Below, piece after piece: positions 8,801-17,416 of a stretch of 64,000 bases of DNA. The stretch is from assembly GCA_938015595.1 (NCBI GenBank), contig CALLPI010000007.1, positions 62,001-126,000 of the forward strand, given 5' to 3'. The notes under the pieces were generated by a model, which was not told the DNA's origin, made no database searches, and was given only the letters and a program-made list of their open reading frames with translations. A program made the position numbers and the translations under genes. The DNA comes from an uncultured Saprospiraceae bacterium. GTDB taxonomy: Bacteria > Bacteroidota > Bacteroidia > Chitinophagales > Saprospiraceae. Each line of letters begins with the position of its first letter. Position 1 is the first letter of the stretch.

Positions 8801-10276
8801 ATGAAATATATGCCTTTCTTCAAATCTCTGCTGGCGCTGATCATCCTGACGCTGGCATCTTTTGGTTGTGAAAAAGACTTTGACGCCATCAACACTAACC
8901 CCAATGCACCCGAGCGTGTAAACTCCGGTCTGCTGCTGCCCAACATCCAGCGCAACATAATCAACCAAGTGCTGGGTGAAACCTGGGGTATCGGCAATAT
9001 TGTTATCCAGCACACCGCCAAGAACCAGTTTGTGAACGAAGACCGCTACCTATGGGGTGAGATTAACGGTATCTGGAATACTGGCTACAATACCCTGCGG
9101 GATGTAAACAACATCATCATCCAGAGTGATGCCAATAATGAGCAAAACTACAAAGGCATTGCGCTGGTGATGCGCGCCTGGATTTTTTCGCTTATCACAG
9201 ATGCCTATGGCGATTGCCCTTACTCTGATGCCATCAAGGCCAAGGAGGGTGTCAACTATACCAACTATGATCCGCAAGAGCAAATCTACAATGGCATTCT
9301 GACTGACCTGGCTACCGCCAATAATATACTCGGTACGTCGGGTGAAGTGGTGGCTGGCGATCTCATTTACAAAGGTGATGTGCAAAAGTGGAAGCGGCTG
9401 GCCAACTCCTTGCGCGTGCGCTACCTTATGCGCATTTCCCGCAAGCGCAATGTGGGTGCTGATCTGGCGGCCATTGTAAACAACCCCGCAGCCAATCCCA
9501 TCTTTCAAAGTGTAGCCGACAACGCTGTATATACCTTCCTGGCTAATGCGCCTGACCAGTTCCCCCTGCACACTACGCGCATTGGCTCTTTCAATGAGTT
9601 TCGCGCCTCCAAAACGCTGCTGGACACCCTGATAAGCCTCGGCGACACGCGCATGCCCATTTTCTTCCGGCCTACGCCGGCCACAGAAGGCTCTGGCAAC
9701 CCTGAGTATGTAGGTCTGCCAAACGGCCTGGGCGACGTGGAAGCGCTTCAATACAATGGTGGGCCGCAGTTTCAGTCTCGCATTGGCAACCTGTACTTCG
9801 AAAATGCTGTGACACCTCAGGGGCTGGCCATTGCAAAAGGCGTGATCATGACCTATGCCGAGTTGCAATTCCTCCTGGCTGAAGCCGCAGAGAAAGGTCT
9901 GATCACCGGCAACGCCGAATCATTCTACACCAACGGCATTGAAGGTTCCTTTGCCTTCTATGGTCTTACGCCCCCTGCTGGCTACCTCACCCAAGCCCAA
10001 GTAGCCTACACCGGCTCCTCAACGGACAAACTCAACAAAATTGGCCTCCAGAAATGGATCTCGCTATTCTTCCAGGGAATGGAAGCCTGGTTTGACTGGC
10101 GACGCACCCGCATCCCGGCACTTACCCCTGGCCCCACCAACCAAAACAACAACATGATACCGGTGCGCTTCCGCTACCCCACTATTGAGCAATCGCTCAA
10201 CCAGGCTGGTTACCAGGCAGCTATACAGCGCCAAGGGCCGGATGATCTAAACTCCAAGATGTGGTACCTGAAATGA
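8801..10276 (+). CDS. SusD/RagB-family nutrient-binding outer-membrane lipoprotein
   Basis: Surface lipoprotein partner of the SusC-like transporter, 491 residues. Signal peptide with lipobox region LASFGC at about residues 18-23, followed by EKDFDAINTNPNAP, the typical opening of the SusD-like_2 group. The remainder is helix-rich with TPR-like segments (GIALVMRAWIFSLITDAYGD; MTYAELQFLLAEAA) and ends with SLFFQGMEAWFDWRRT and a NSKMWYLK tail, all typical of SusD-like_2 proteins. The start at 8801 is chosen at the signal peptide. It is the last gene of the pair, and an intrinsic terminator follows 43 bases after the stop. Confidence 0.94.
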   Translation: MKYMPFFKSLLALIILTLASFGCEKDFDAINTNPNAPERVNSGLLLPNIQRNIINQVLGETWGIGNIVIQHTAKNQFVNEDRYLWGEINGIWNTGYNTLRDVNNIIIQSDANNEQNYKGIALVMRAWIFSLITDAYGDCPYSDAIKAKEGVNYTNYDPQEQIYNGILTDLATANNILGTSGEVVAGDLIYKGDVQKWKRLANSLRVRYLMRISRKRNVGADLAAIVNNPAANPIFQSVADNAVYTFLANAPDQFPLHTTRIGSFNEFRASKTLLDTLISLGDTRMPIFFRPTPATEGSGNPEYVGLPNGLGDVEALQYNGGPQFQSRIGNLYFENAVTPQGLAIAKGVIMTYAELQFLLAEAAEKGLITGNAESFYTNGIEGSFAFYGLTPPAGYLTQAQVAYTGSSTDKLNKIGLQKWISLFFQGMEAWFDWRRTRIPALTPGPTNQNNNMIPVRFRYPTIEQSLNQAGYQAAIQRQGPDDLNSKMWYLK

Positions 10277-10318
10277 TAATCACAAACTTCATACATCAGG
10301 CACGAAAAACAATGGGAG

Positions 10319-10346
10319 AAAGGGCGAGCAATCGCCCTTTCTTTTT
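10319..10346 (+). terminator. intrinsic terminator of the SusC/SusD unit
   Basis: A perfect 9-bp stem (arms 10319-10327 and 10332-10340) with a GCAA tetraloop is followed by CTTTTT. This is the clearest rho-independent terminator in the window and closes the two-gene unit. Confidence 0.9.
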
Positions 10347-10481
10347 GTACTCACAATTCCAACAAGTTATGCCTGAAAGATTACCCATGAAAGGTTGGGT
10401 CAGTAAGAATGCAGCGTACGCACTCTCGTCCTCCAAGTTATGATCGCTTGGGGGGAGAATGCCGGGACATCACGCTACAAT

Positions 10482-11312
10482 CTATTGCAGGCAATCCTTG
10501 CTTACACCTAGTACATAGCGCTCTACTACACCTATGCGGCGGGCAGTTTCTGCTCCTTGAAAACCAGTTATCATTTCGTCGCGCAAGTGTAGGCGTGCCA
10601 TTTCAGTTAGATGTCTGGCTACAGGCTGATACGACCAATGCCATTTTTCTTCTTCGTAGCCATTGGGGCGTTCGGGGCCTTTGGCCGTGTAGGGTCGGCA
10701 AAATCCGTATTGGTGAGCATGCGCACTGAGCCATTCGAAGATCTTTAGACCGTCGCCTTTTTGGAAGTAGCTGTCAGTCAAAGCATTGAGATCAATGTCT
10801 GTGCCCCAATGATGACGCGAAGTGCCCGGCATGGAGCTATATTCTAGTATCTTGCGAGCGCGCGCCTCGGGGCTGGGCAAGGTTTTTGACAGGTCTTGTC
10901 CTTCTACCTGGCGGCTACCATTCCACTTGGCCTCCCATATTTCTTTTTGGTGCTTGAATGAGCGGGTAGCTGAGATGATTTGGAGTTGCACGCCGCTCTG
11001 AAGTGCGGCAGCATGCATTTTTTTAAAAGCTTCATAAGCGTCTTTTCGCAAGTAGCAACCCTCCCGATTGGCGTAACGAATCTCTACAACCGTAAAATCA
11101 GGATGATTGGCGGGGTCAAAGTGCCCCATCAGGTAAGCAAGGTTGAAGGAATCCTGGCGAACTAAAGGCAGTTCCTTGACTTGCCCGGCGGTGGGGAGTT
11201 GCAAAGCAACTGGCGCCGCCGATGAGTCGCTTTGAGAGGAGCTCGCCGGCGGCGTGCAGGATACTGCCAGGCTTGCCAAAGAAAGGAATGAAAATATGGT
11301 CTTACCCATCAT
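10482..11312 (-). CDS. VanY/LdcB-type D-alanyl-D-alanine carboxypeptidase lipoprotein (M15B)
   Basis: Peptidoglycan carboxypeptidase anchored as a lipoprotein, 276 residues. Signal peptide with Cys19 (LAVSC) followed by a low-complexity Ser/Ala linker. The catalytic domain shows the M15B zinc motif SRHHWGTDID (His167 and Asp174) and the ExxHW motif (Glu222, His225, Trp226). It probably trims stem peptides in the periplasm and may affect wall cross-linking; no vancomycin-resistance genes accompany it. The sodA-like gene lies 15 bases upstream on the same strand, so readthrough from it is possible. The start could be either of two adjacent Met codons. Confidence 0.9.
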   Translation of the reverse strand: MMGKTIFSFLSLASLAVSCTPPASSSQSDSSAAPVALQLPTAGQVKELPLVRQDSFNLAYLMGHFDPANHPDFTVVEIRYANREGCYLRKDAYEAFKKMHAAALQSGVQLQIISATRSFKHQKEIWEAKWNGSRQVEGQDLSKTLPSPEARARKILEYSSMPGTSRHHWGTDIDLNALTDSYFQKGDGLKIFEWLSAHAHQYGFCRPYTAKGPERPNGYEEEKWHWSYQPVARHLTEMARLHLRDEMITGFQGAETARRIGVVERYVLGVSKDCLQ

Positions 11313-11327
11313 GTACAGCAGGCACCT

Positions 11328-11960
11328 TTAGAGGTTGGAGCGCCCTGGATTAGCATCGTTGAAACGCTTAGTTACTTCGTGCCAGTTGATGACGTTGAAG
11401 AAAGCAGCCACGTAGTCTGCCCGACGATTCTGGTAGTTGAGGTAGTAAGCGTGCTCCCATACATCCAGGCCGAGAATAGGTGTGCCCTGCTTTTCGGCCA
11501 CGTCCATGAGAGGATTATCCTGATTGGGCGTGGAGGTGATGAAGAGGTGGTCTTCCTTATCCACGCAAAGCCAGGCCCAGCCAGAGCCAAAGCGGGTCAT
11601 GGCAGCGTTGGAGAACTGCGTTTTGAAATTTTCGAAGCCGCCGAAGTCGCGCTCGATGGCTTTGTGAATATTCATCTGTGCAGAAGGCTCACCGCCGCCG
11701 TTGGGCGACATGATTTCCCAGAATAAGTTATGGTTGTAATATCCACCACCGTTGTTGCGCACCGCTGCCGAGTACTTGGAGATATTCGCCAAGATATCTT
11801 CGATTTTGAGGTTCTCAGCTTCTGTGCCGGCAATGGCTGCATTGAGGTTGGTGGTGTAGGCAGCATGGTGCTTGGTGTGGTGTATTTCCATAGTGCGCGC
11901 GTCAATGTGAGGCTCGAGCGCGTCGTAGCCATAAGGAAGATCAGGAAGTTGAAATGCCAT
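11328..11960 (-). CDS. superoxide dismutase, Mn-type
   Basis: Dismutates superoxide, 210 residues, usual length for the family. Metal ligands: His27 (in EIHHTKHH), His77 (in YYNHNLFW), and Asp166 and His170 (in LDVWEHAYY). [11 protein letters not shown] together with Gln147 in the NQDNPLM segment is the pattern of manganese-type rather than iron-type enzymes, although cambialistic activity cannot be excluded. No signal peptide, so cytoplasmic. The VanY-like gene follows after 15 bases. No exact TAnnTTTG box was found upstream. Confidence 0.97.
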   Translation of the reverse strand: MAFQLPDLPYGYDALEPHIDARTMEIHHTKHHAAYTTNLNAAIAGTEAENLKIEDILANISKYSAAVRNNGGGYYNHNLFWEIMSPNGGGEPSAQMNIHKAIERDFGGFENFKTQFSNAAMTRFGSGWAWLCVDKEDHLFITSTPNQDNPLMDVAEKQGTPILGLDVWEHAYYLNYQNRRADYVAAFFNVINWHEVTKRFNDANPGRSNL

Positions 11961-12145
11961 GATGACGTTTTTGAAGTGAATGAAAAATTAGGTTTAATTT
12001 GGTTTTTTATCAACGCCTTACGCAGCGTTTGGTTTTACTACTCCGGCACTTTTACATGGCCGATGCATATTTCTATTGCTTTTGAACCGAAGGATTTCTG
12101 GATTGTTCCCTGTGAGCAATCTATCTGAACAAGAATTGAAAGGAG

Positions 12146-12760
12146 ATGACAAATCACGCCCTTGCACCAGCGAGTATAGCTATTAAAGAGGCTCAAACCT
12201 TGCATCCCGTACACCCCCTGTTGCGTCGCCGTTGGAGTGCACGCGCATTCACCTCGCAACCTATTGCCGAAGCTACCCTGATGACACTGTTGGAAGCCGC
12301 TTCCTGGGCGCCCAGCAGTATGAATGAACAACCCTGGGTATATCTTTTTGCCCACAAGGGCGAAGTTGCCTTCGACCTCATGGTCGACTGCCTGCTGCCA
12401 GGCAACCACTGGGCCAAAAACGCACCTCTTATGCTCCTCAGCTTGGCGCGCAAAACTTTCTTAGCCAATGGCAAACTTAATCGACATGCCCTACACGATG
12501 TAGGCGCTGCCAACGCACAATTGCTCTTGCAGGCTGCCGACATGGACATCTACGGCCACCAAATGGGCGGCTTCGACATGGACAAAACCCTGCGTACCCT
12601 GCAAATCCCTGACGACTTAGAGCCAGTTTGCTTCATAGCCCTGGGCTATCTGGACGAACCTAGCACCTTGGACGAACCCTTGCGCAGCCGTGAACTCATG
12701 CCGCGCAGCCGAAGGCCTGTTGAAGCTTTTGCTTTTTCTGGCATATCTTTACCGGCATGA
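12146..12760 (+). CDS. nitroreductase family protein
   Basis: FMN-dependent oxidoreductase of the nitroreductase superfamily, 204 residues. RRRWSARAFTSQPI near residue 28 and ASWAPSSMNEQPW near residue 55 are the typical FMN-binding opening. HDVGAANAQLLLQAADM and FIALGYLDEP in the C-terminal half complete the fold. The physiological substrate is unknown. Its stop overlaps the start of the epimerase gene by four bases (ATGA), so the two are translationally coupled and co-transcribed. A purine-rich AAAGGAG abuts the ATG directly and is too close to act as a normal ribosome-binding site. Confidence 0.88.
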   Translation: MTNHALAPASIAIKEAQTLHPVHPLLRRRWSARAFTSQPIAEATLMTLLEAASWAPSSMNEQPWVYLFAHKGEVAFDLMVDCLLPGNHWAKNAPLMLLSLARKTFLANGKLNRHALHDVGAANAQLLLQAADMDIYGHQMGGFDMDKTLRTLQIPDDLEPVCFIALGYLDEPSTLDEPLRSRELMPRSRRPVEAFAFSGISLPA

Positions 12761-13770
12761 AACAACTCTTGCTTCATCCTTACACACTGCAATACCGCCA
12801 CCCCTTCGCTATCTCGCGCGAGGTACGCACCGCCCAGCACACCTTGATCGTAGAACTGCGCGAGGGCAGCCTGGCCGGCTATGGCGAAGCCACTGCAAAT
12901 AAGTATTATGGTACTACTGTAGAGGGTATGATGGCCCAATTGGAAAGCCTGCGCCCAGTGATAGAAACTGCCAAATGGAACACTCCAGAAGAATTCTGGG
13001 GCATGATGCGCCAGTATCTGCCCCAAAGCCCCTTTCCGTTGGCTGCACTAGATGAGGCAGCCCACGACTTACACGCCCGTCAACTTGGACTACCCCTGCA
13101 TCAGGTATGGGGGCTAAATACCGAACACCTGCCTTTGTGCAACTATACCATCGGCATTGCCTCCATTGATGAAATGATAGCCAAAATGCAGGAAATGCCA
13201 TGGCCAGTGTATAAAATCAAACTCGGCACAGAACACGACCTGGATATTGTACAGGCGCTGCGCGCCCATACAAACGCCATCTTCAGAGTGGACGCCAATT
13301 GCGCCTGGAGCGCCGAGCAAACCTTAGCTCTGGCCCCCAAGCTGCGAGACCTCGGCGTAGAGTTTATCGAACAACCCCTGCCCCCCCAAGACACCGAAGG
13401 CATGCGCGAAGTATTTCGACACTCCGCCCTGCCCGTCATCGCTGACGAGAGTTGCCAGGTTGAAAAAGATGTACAGGCGTGCAGCGGCTTGTTCCACGGC
13501 ATCAATATTAAACTGATGAAATGCGGCGGCCTCACTCCTGCCAGACGCATGATCGCACAGGCACGCGCACTGAGCATGAAAGTCATGGTAGGCTGTATGA
13601 CAGAATCCTCTGTGGGCATAGCCGCCATTGGGCAGTTGCTACCCCTATTGGACTATGTTGATATGGACAGCCCCTTGCTTATTAGCAATGACCCAGCCAC
13701 CGGTGTTTGTCTGGATTATGGACAGGTGCACTTGCCTCACACCCCCGGTACGGGCGCTACCCTGAAATAA
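12757..13770 (+). CDS. dipeptide epimerase (L-Ala-D/L-Glu epimerase type)
   Basis: Enolase-superfamily enzyme of the muconate-lactonising subgroup, 337 residues. It probably epimerises L-Ala-D-Glu from peptidoglycan stem peptides so they can be recycled. Catalytic and metal residues are visible: KIK (Lys153/Lys155), Asp179 in VDANCAW, Glu205 in IEQPL, Asp230 in ADES, and the Lys of NIKLMKCGG (252). DMD at 301-303 is the DxD motif that binds the dipeptide amino group and separates dipeptide epimerases from other members. It overlaps the nitroreductase gene by four bases; the functional reason for that pairing is not clear. Confidence 0.92.
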   Translation: MKQLLLHPYTLQYRHPFAISREVRTAQHTLIVELREGSLAGYGEATANKYYGTTVEGMMAQLESLRPVIETAKWNTPEEFWGMMRQYLPQSPFPLAALDEAAHDLHARQLGLPLHQVWGLNTEHLPLCNYTIGIASIDEMIAKMQEMPWPVYKIKLGTEHDLDIVQALRAHTNAIFRVDANCAWSAEQTLALAPKLRDLGVEFIEQPLPPQDTEGMREVFRHSALPVIADESCQVEKDVQACSGLFHGINIKLMKCGGLTPARRMIAQARALSMKVMVGCMTESSVGIAAIGQLLPLLDYVDMDSPLLISNDPATGVCLDYGQVHLPHTPGTGATLK

Positions 13771-13951
13771 CTGAAATGTCACTTTCTTTGTCCAAACCAG
13801 CGCGCGTGCTGTGCTTGCCAATAGTGTCTTCTGAAAAAACAAAGCAAACGCGACAGGCAAAAAGCACTGACCCGTAGCAACAGGATATGATCGGTCGGGA
13901 TATTTTATGGAAGAAAGACAAGGCCTTGGCCCCAAGTCAAACATTGGTTTT

Positions 13952-13959
13952 TATCTTTG
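13952..13959 (+). promoter_or_regulatory. -7 box TATCTTTG for glnS, with TTG at 13926-13928
   Basis: Exact TAnnTTTG 30 bases before the glnS ATG. A TTG lies 23 bases upstream, a somewhat long but acceptable -33 spacing. Confidence 0.6.
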
Positions 13960-13989
13960 CGCCTTAATTGAACAAACTCGGCAATTCGC

Positions 13990-15657
13990 ATGGAAGAGGA
14001 AAAAAAAGTGCCACTAAACTTCATCGAAGAAATTATAGAAGAAGATATTCGCAATGGCAAACACGGCGGCCGCGTGCACACCCGATTCCCGCCAGAGCCT
14101 AACGGGTATCTTCACATTGGCCATTGCAAGGCCATTTGGATAAACTTTGAATTGGCTAAAAAATACGGCGGTAAAACCAACCTGCGCTTTGACGACACTA
14201 ACCCCACTACTGAAGAAACCGAGTACGTGGATAGTATCAAAGAAGACGTACGCTGGCTGGGGTACGACTGGGAAGACCGCGAGTATTACGCTTCTGATTA
14301 CTTCCCCCAACTATATGAATACGCCCTGAAACTTATCAGAAAAGGGCTGGCCTATGTGGATGACTCCTCCCAGGAAGAAATAGCTGCCCAAAAAGGAACA
14401 CCTACTGTAGCAGGTACGGAAAGCCCCTACCGCCGTCGTAGTATTGAAGAAAATCTCGACCTGTTTCAGCGTATGAAAGCCGGCGAGTTTCCCGATGGAT
14501 CCAAAGTGCTACGCGCCAAGATTGACATGGCCTCGCCCAACATGCACCTGCGCGACCCAATACTATACCGCATTAAGCGAGACCGCCACCACCGTACCGG
14601 CGATGAATGGGTCATCTATCCTATGTACGACTTTGCACATGGGCAGTCCGATTCTATCGAAGGCATCACCCACTCCCTGTGCTCGCTTGAGTTCATTCAC
14701 CATCGCCCGCTGTACGATTGGTTCATTGAAAAACTGGAGATTTTCCCATCTAGGCAAATTGAATTTGCCCGAATGAATGTATCGTACATGATCACCAGTA
14801 AACGACGCCTACTCAAACTGGTTAACGAAGACTACGTGCGTGGTTGGGATGATCCTCGCATGCCTACTATTGCTGGCATGAGGCGCAGAGGCTATCCGCC
14901 AGAGGCCATTCGAGAATTTTGCAGCCGCACTGGCGTAGCCCGACGTGATAACGTCATCGAAATTGAATTGCTCGAACACTGCGTGCGCGAAGCACTCAAC
15001 CGCACTGCTTTGCGTGTCATGGCCGTTTTAGACCCCGTAAAACTCATCCTGACAAACTACCCCATTAACCAAACGGAGTACGTAGAAGTAGAAAACAACC
15101 CTGAAGACCCCACTGCTGGTGTACGACAAGTGCCTTTCAGCAGAGAATTGTATATTGAACGCGAAGACTTTATGGAAGAGCCTTCAAAGAAGTTCTTCCG
15201 CCTGGCACCAGGTCAGATGGTACGCCTTAAGAGTGCTTACATTATTCAATGCACCGACTTTGTGAAAGATCCCACTACAGGGCAAGTGGCCGAAATACAT
15301 GCCACTTACGTACCTGAAAGCCGCAGCGGCACCGACACTTCCGGTCTCAAAGCCAAAGGAACGCTGCACTGGGTATCGGCTGCTCATGCTGCAAAAGCTG
15401 AAGTGCGTCTGTACGACCGCCTTTTTACCGACCCAGAACCTACAGGTCATGAAGACCGCGACTTTCTGGAGTTTTTTAATCCTAATTCCCTCAATCTTTT
15501 GCCAGAAGCGCTGGTGGAACCTGGGTTGTTGTCTGCCGTCCTGGGCCAGCCCTACCAATTTATCCGAAAGGGCTACTTCTGCCTTGATCCAGATTCAACC
15601 CCTGAAAAACTGGTATTCAATCTGACGGCTACACTAAAAGACTCCTGGAAAGGATAG
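13990..15657 (+). CDS. glnS: glutaminyl-tRNA synthetase
   Basis: Class I aminoacyl-tRNA synthetase that charges tRNA-Gln directly, 555 residues, normal bacterial length. [17 protein letters not shown] holds the HIGH motif (42-45); [11 protein letters not shown] is the KMSKS-type loop, with Thr-Ser-Lys in place of the common Met-Ser-Lys. The C-terminal beta-barrel anticodon-binding region begins near residue 345 ([12 protein letters not shown]) and contains the conserved [15 protein letters not shown] segment. The presence of GlnRS implies the organism does not need the indirect Gat amidotransferase route for Gln-tRNA. Preceded by a clear -7 box; monocistronic, convergent with the cysteine synthase gene. 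Confidence 0.98.
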   Translation: MEEEKKVPLNFIEEIIEEDIRNGKHGGRVHTRFPPEPNGYLHIGHCKAIWINFELAKKYGGKTNLRFDDTNPTTEETEYVDSIKEDVRWLGYDWEDREYYASDYFPQLYEYALKLIRKGLAYVDDSSQEEIAAQKGTPTVAGTESPYRRRSIEENLDLFQRMKAGEFPDGSKVLRAKIDMASPNMHLRDPILYRIKRDRHHRTGDEWVIYPMYDFAHGQSDSIEGITHSLCSLEFIHHRPLYDWFIEKLEIFPSRQIEFARMNVSYMITSKRRLLKLVNEDYVRGWDDPRMPTIAGMRRRGYPPEAIREFCSRTGVARRDNVIEIELLEHCVREALNRTALRVMAVLDPVKLILTNYPINQTEYVEVENNPEDPTAGVRQVPFSRELYIEREDFMEEPSKKFFRLAPGQMVRLKSAYIIQCTDFVKDPTTGQVAEIHATYVPESRSGTDTSGLKAKGTLHWVSAAHAAKAEVRLYDRLFTDPEPTGHEDRDFLEFFNPNSLNLLPEALVEPGLLSAVLGQPYQFIRKGYFCLDPDSTPEKLVFNLTATLKDSWKG

Positions 15658-15673
15658 CCGGACAGGGCAACGG

Positions 15674-16747
15674 TTACAAGCCCAAGGTCTGCCGCAGGTA
15701 TCGCTGATACTTGATGCGATAGCTCTTATACGCACGCTTGATATTGTCATACTGCGAGGTGGGATGTTGTACGCCCAAAAAGCCCTGCTGCTTCATCCAT
15801 TCATCGTTATAAACCTTGCCAAGATAGCGGCTTCCGTGGTCTGGAAAGAGTACGGCTACCACGTCGTCAGGTTTGAGGCGATCTTTGATCTGGAATACGC
15901 ACTGCATGGCTGCCCCGCTGGAATAGCCTACAAAGAGACCTTCCAGGCGAGCTAATTGCCGGCAACGATGAGCGCTGGCGCGGTCGGTTACCTTGACGAA
16001 GTCGTCCACAAGGTCAAAGGCCATATTGTCGGGTATGATATTCTTGCCCAGGCCCTCTATTTTATACGGGCGAATTTCGCCCTTGTCATAGACGCCCGTT
16101 TCCCAGTATTTTTTGAGTACTGAGCCGTAAGCATCTACACCGATGATTTGCACGTCCGGATTTTTTTCTTTCAGATAACGCGCAGTACCAGATAATGTGC
16201 CGCCTGTGCCTGCACAACAGATATAATGCGTGACGCGGCCTTCGGTTTGCTCCCAGATTTCCGGGCCAGTAGTATGATAGTGTGCGTTGGCGTTGTCCAG
16301 GTTGAAGTTTTGAGCTAAGTAAAAAGCCCCTGGAGTTTCGCGGGCTATTTGCTCGGCGCGCATATAGTAGGAGCGTGGATCTTCGGGGTCCACTTCTACG
16401 GGGCAAACTACCACTTCGGCACCCATGGAGCGCAGCAGGGATATTTTTTCTGCAGAAGCCTTGCTGGTTACGGTAAGAATGCACTTGTACCCCTTAATGC
16501 CGCACACCATGGCGATGCTGTAGCCCGTGTTGCCAGAGGTAGCCTCTATCACAGTAGAGCCAGGCCTGAGCTTACCAGTCTTTTCGGCTTGCTCTATCAT
16601 GTAGAGTGCAATGCGATCCTTGGCGCTTTGGCCTGGATTGAAGGCTTCTACTTTGGCCAGGATAAGCCCCGGGAGGTCTTTGGCTATTTTGTTGAGTTTG
16701 ATGAGCGGCGTTTTGCCGATAGCTGCTAATACGTTTTCGTAGTACAT
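15674..16747 (-). CDS. PLP-dependent cysteine synthase / cystathionine beta-synthase family protein
   Basis: Fold-type II PLP enzyme, 357 residues. Schiff-base Lys43 in NPGQSAKDR, substrate loop SGNTGYS, phosphate cradle GTGGTLSGT and cofactor-ring residue in GYSSGAA are present. The segment EGLGKNIIPDNMAFDLVDDF resembles bacterial cystathionine beta-synthases more than CysK, but the C-terminal CBS domain pair is absent and replaced by a short basic, Tyr-rich tail (about 330-357). It therefore joins serine with homocysteine or sulfide; which one is uncertain. The start at 16747 is favoured over one 45 bases upstream because MYYENVLAAIGKTPL aligns with the family start. Confidence 0.88.
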   Translation of the reverse strand: MYYENVLAAIGKTPLIKLNKIAKDLPGLILAKVEAFNPGQSAKDRIALYMIEQAEKTGKLRPGSTVIEATSGNTGYSIAMVCGIKGYKCILTVTSKASAEKISLLRSMGAEVVVCPVEVDPEDPRSYYMRAEQIARETPGAFYLAQNFNLDNANAHYHTTGPEIWEQTEGRVTHYICCAGTGGTLSGTARYLKEKNPDVQIIGVDAYGSVLKKYWETGVYDKGEIRPYKIEGLGKNIIPDNMAFDLVDDFVKVTDRASAHRCRQLARLEGLFVGYSSGAAMQCVFQIKDRLKPDDVVAVLFPDHGSRYLGKVYNDEWMKQQGFLGVQHPTSQYDNIKRAYKSYRIKYQRYLRQTLGL

Positions 16748-16851
16748 AACGTTACCATTTTTGCTTTTGCAAGGCGTTTGCCAAAAGTCCAATGGGTATT
16801 TACGTTTTTTGGGATACTCAATTCTGAAAGAACAGGCGCTTTATTCTATGG

Positions 16852-16859
16852 CAAAGGTA
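16852..16859 (-). promoter_or_regulatory. -7 box TACCTTTG upstream of the cysteine synthase gene
   Basis: Exact TAnnTTTG on the minus strand, about 105 bases upstream of the chosen start. Both candidate starts lie downstream of it, so it does not decide between them. Confidence 0.5.
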
Positions 16860-16991
16860 GAGAAAAATCCATTGCTTGTATGTGTTGCTGCTAAAAAACA
16901 CGAAGCCTTGAACTAAAACCAGCTTGCATGCGTATAAATGGCTTGTGCAGATTGGGCGTATTGCCTGCTTTATTACTACAACAAGGAGGTC

Positions 16992-17411
16992 ATGGCCATC
17001 CACAAAGTGCTACTCAAAGTCAGGCTTATCCTTTACCACAAAGGACAGATACTGCTACTCAAACAAACCAAGCCCAACGGCGGCAACTATACGCTGGTAG
17101 GCGGCAACGTGGAGAGTTGGGAAACCGCTCCGCAGGCGCTCATCCGAGAGGCTTATGAGGAGGCTGGGGTCATGGTCAAAGAGAAAGACCTACAGCTGGT
17201 GCATGTGCTTCAAAAAGTAAAAAACAACGAGCATCGCCTTACACTTTACTTCAAGGCGTATCGCTGGGAAGGGCAACTCATGGCCCGCGAGGTCCATAAG
17301 TTCAAGGAGTGCGAATGGTTTCACCTGGATAAATTGCCCAAAAACCTTACTCAAACAGTGCGCCACGTACTCAAAAACTACCGCGACGGAGTGATGTTCT
17401 CCGTATTCTAA
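16992..17411 (+). CDS. Nudix hydrolase
   Basis: Hydrolase of nucleoside diphosphates linked to another moiety, 139 residues. The complete Nudix box GX5EX7REUXEEXGU spans residues 38-60 (from G38 in GGNVE to AYEEAGV), so the metal site is intact. The exact substrate is unknown. The start at 16992 is chosen because MAIHKVLLKVRL is a normal beta-strand opening; a frame starting at 16938 is also open. An AAGGAGGT stands only one base before this ATG, too close for normal ribosome binding. The gene ends five bases from the convergent membrane-protein gene. Confidence 0.88.
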   Translation: MAIHKVLLKVRLILYHKGQILLLKQTKPNGGNYTLVGGNVESWETAPQALIREAYEEAGVMVKEKDLQLVHVLQKVKNNEHRLTLYFKAYRWEGQLMAREVHKFKECEWFHLDKLPKNLTQTVRHVLKNYRDGVMFSVF

Positions 17412-17416
17412 CCCTC

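Noticed and set aside
9050-9868. 272-codon open frame on the minus strand opposite the SusD-like gene
   Set aside because: It is antisense to a well-supported gene, has no recognisable domain, and such long shadow frames are common in GC-rich coding DNA.
16983-16990. AAGGAGGT considered as a Shine-Dalgarno site for the Nudix gene
   Set aside because: Only one base separates it from the ATG; functional spacing is about five to nine, and Bacteroidota rarely rely on such sites.
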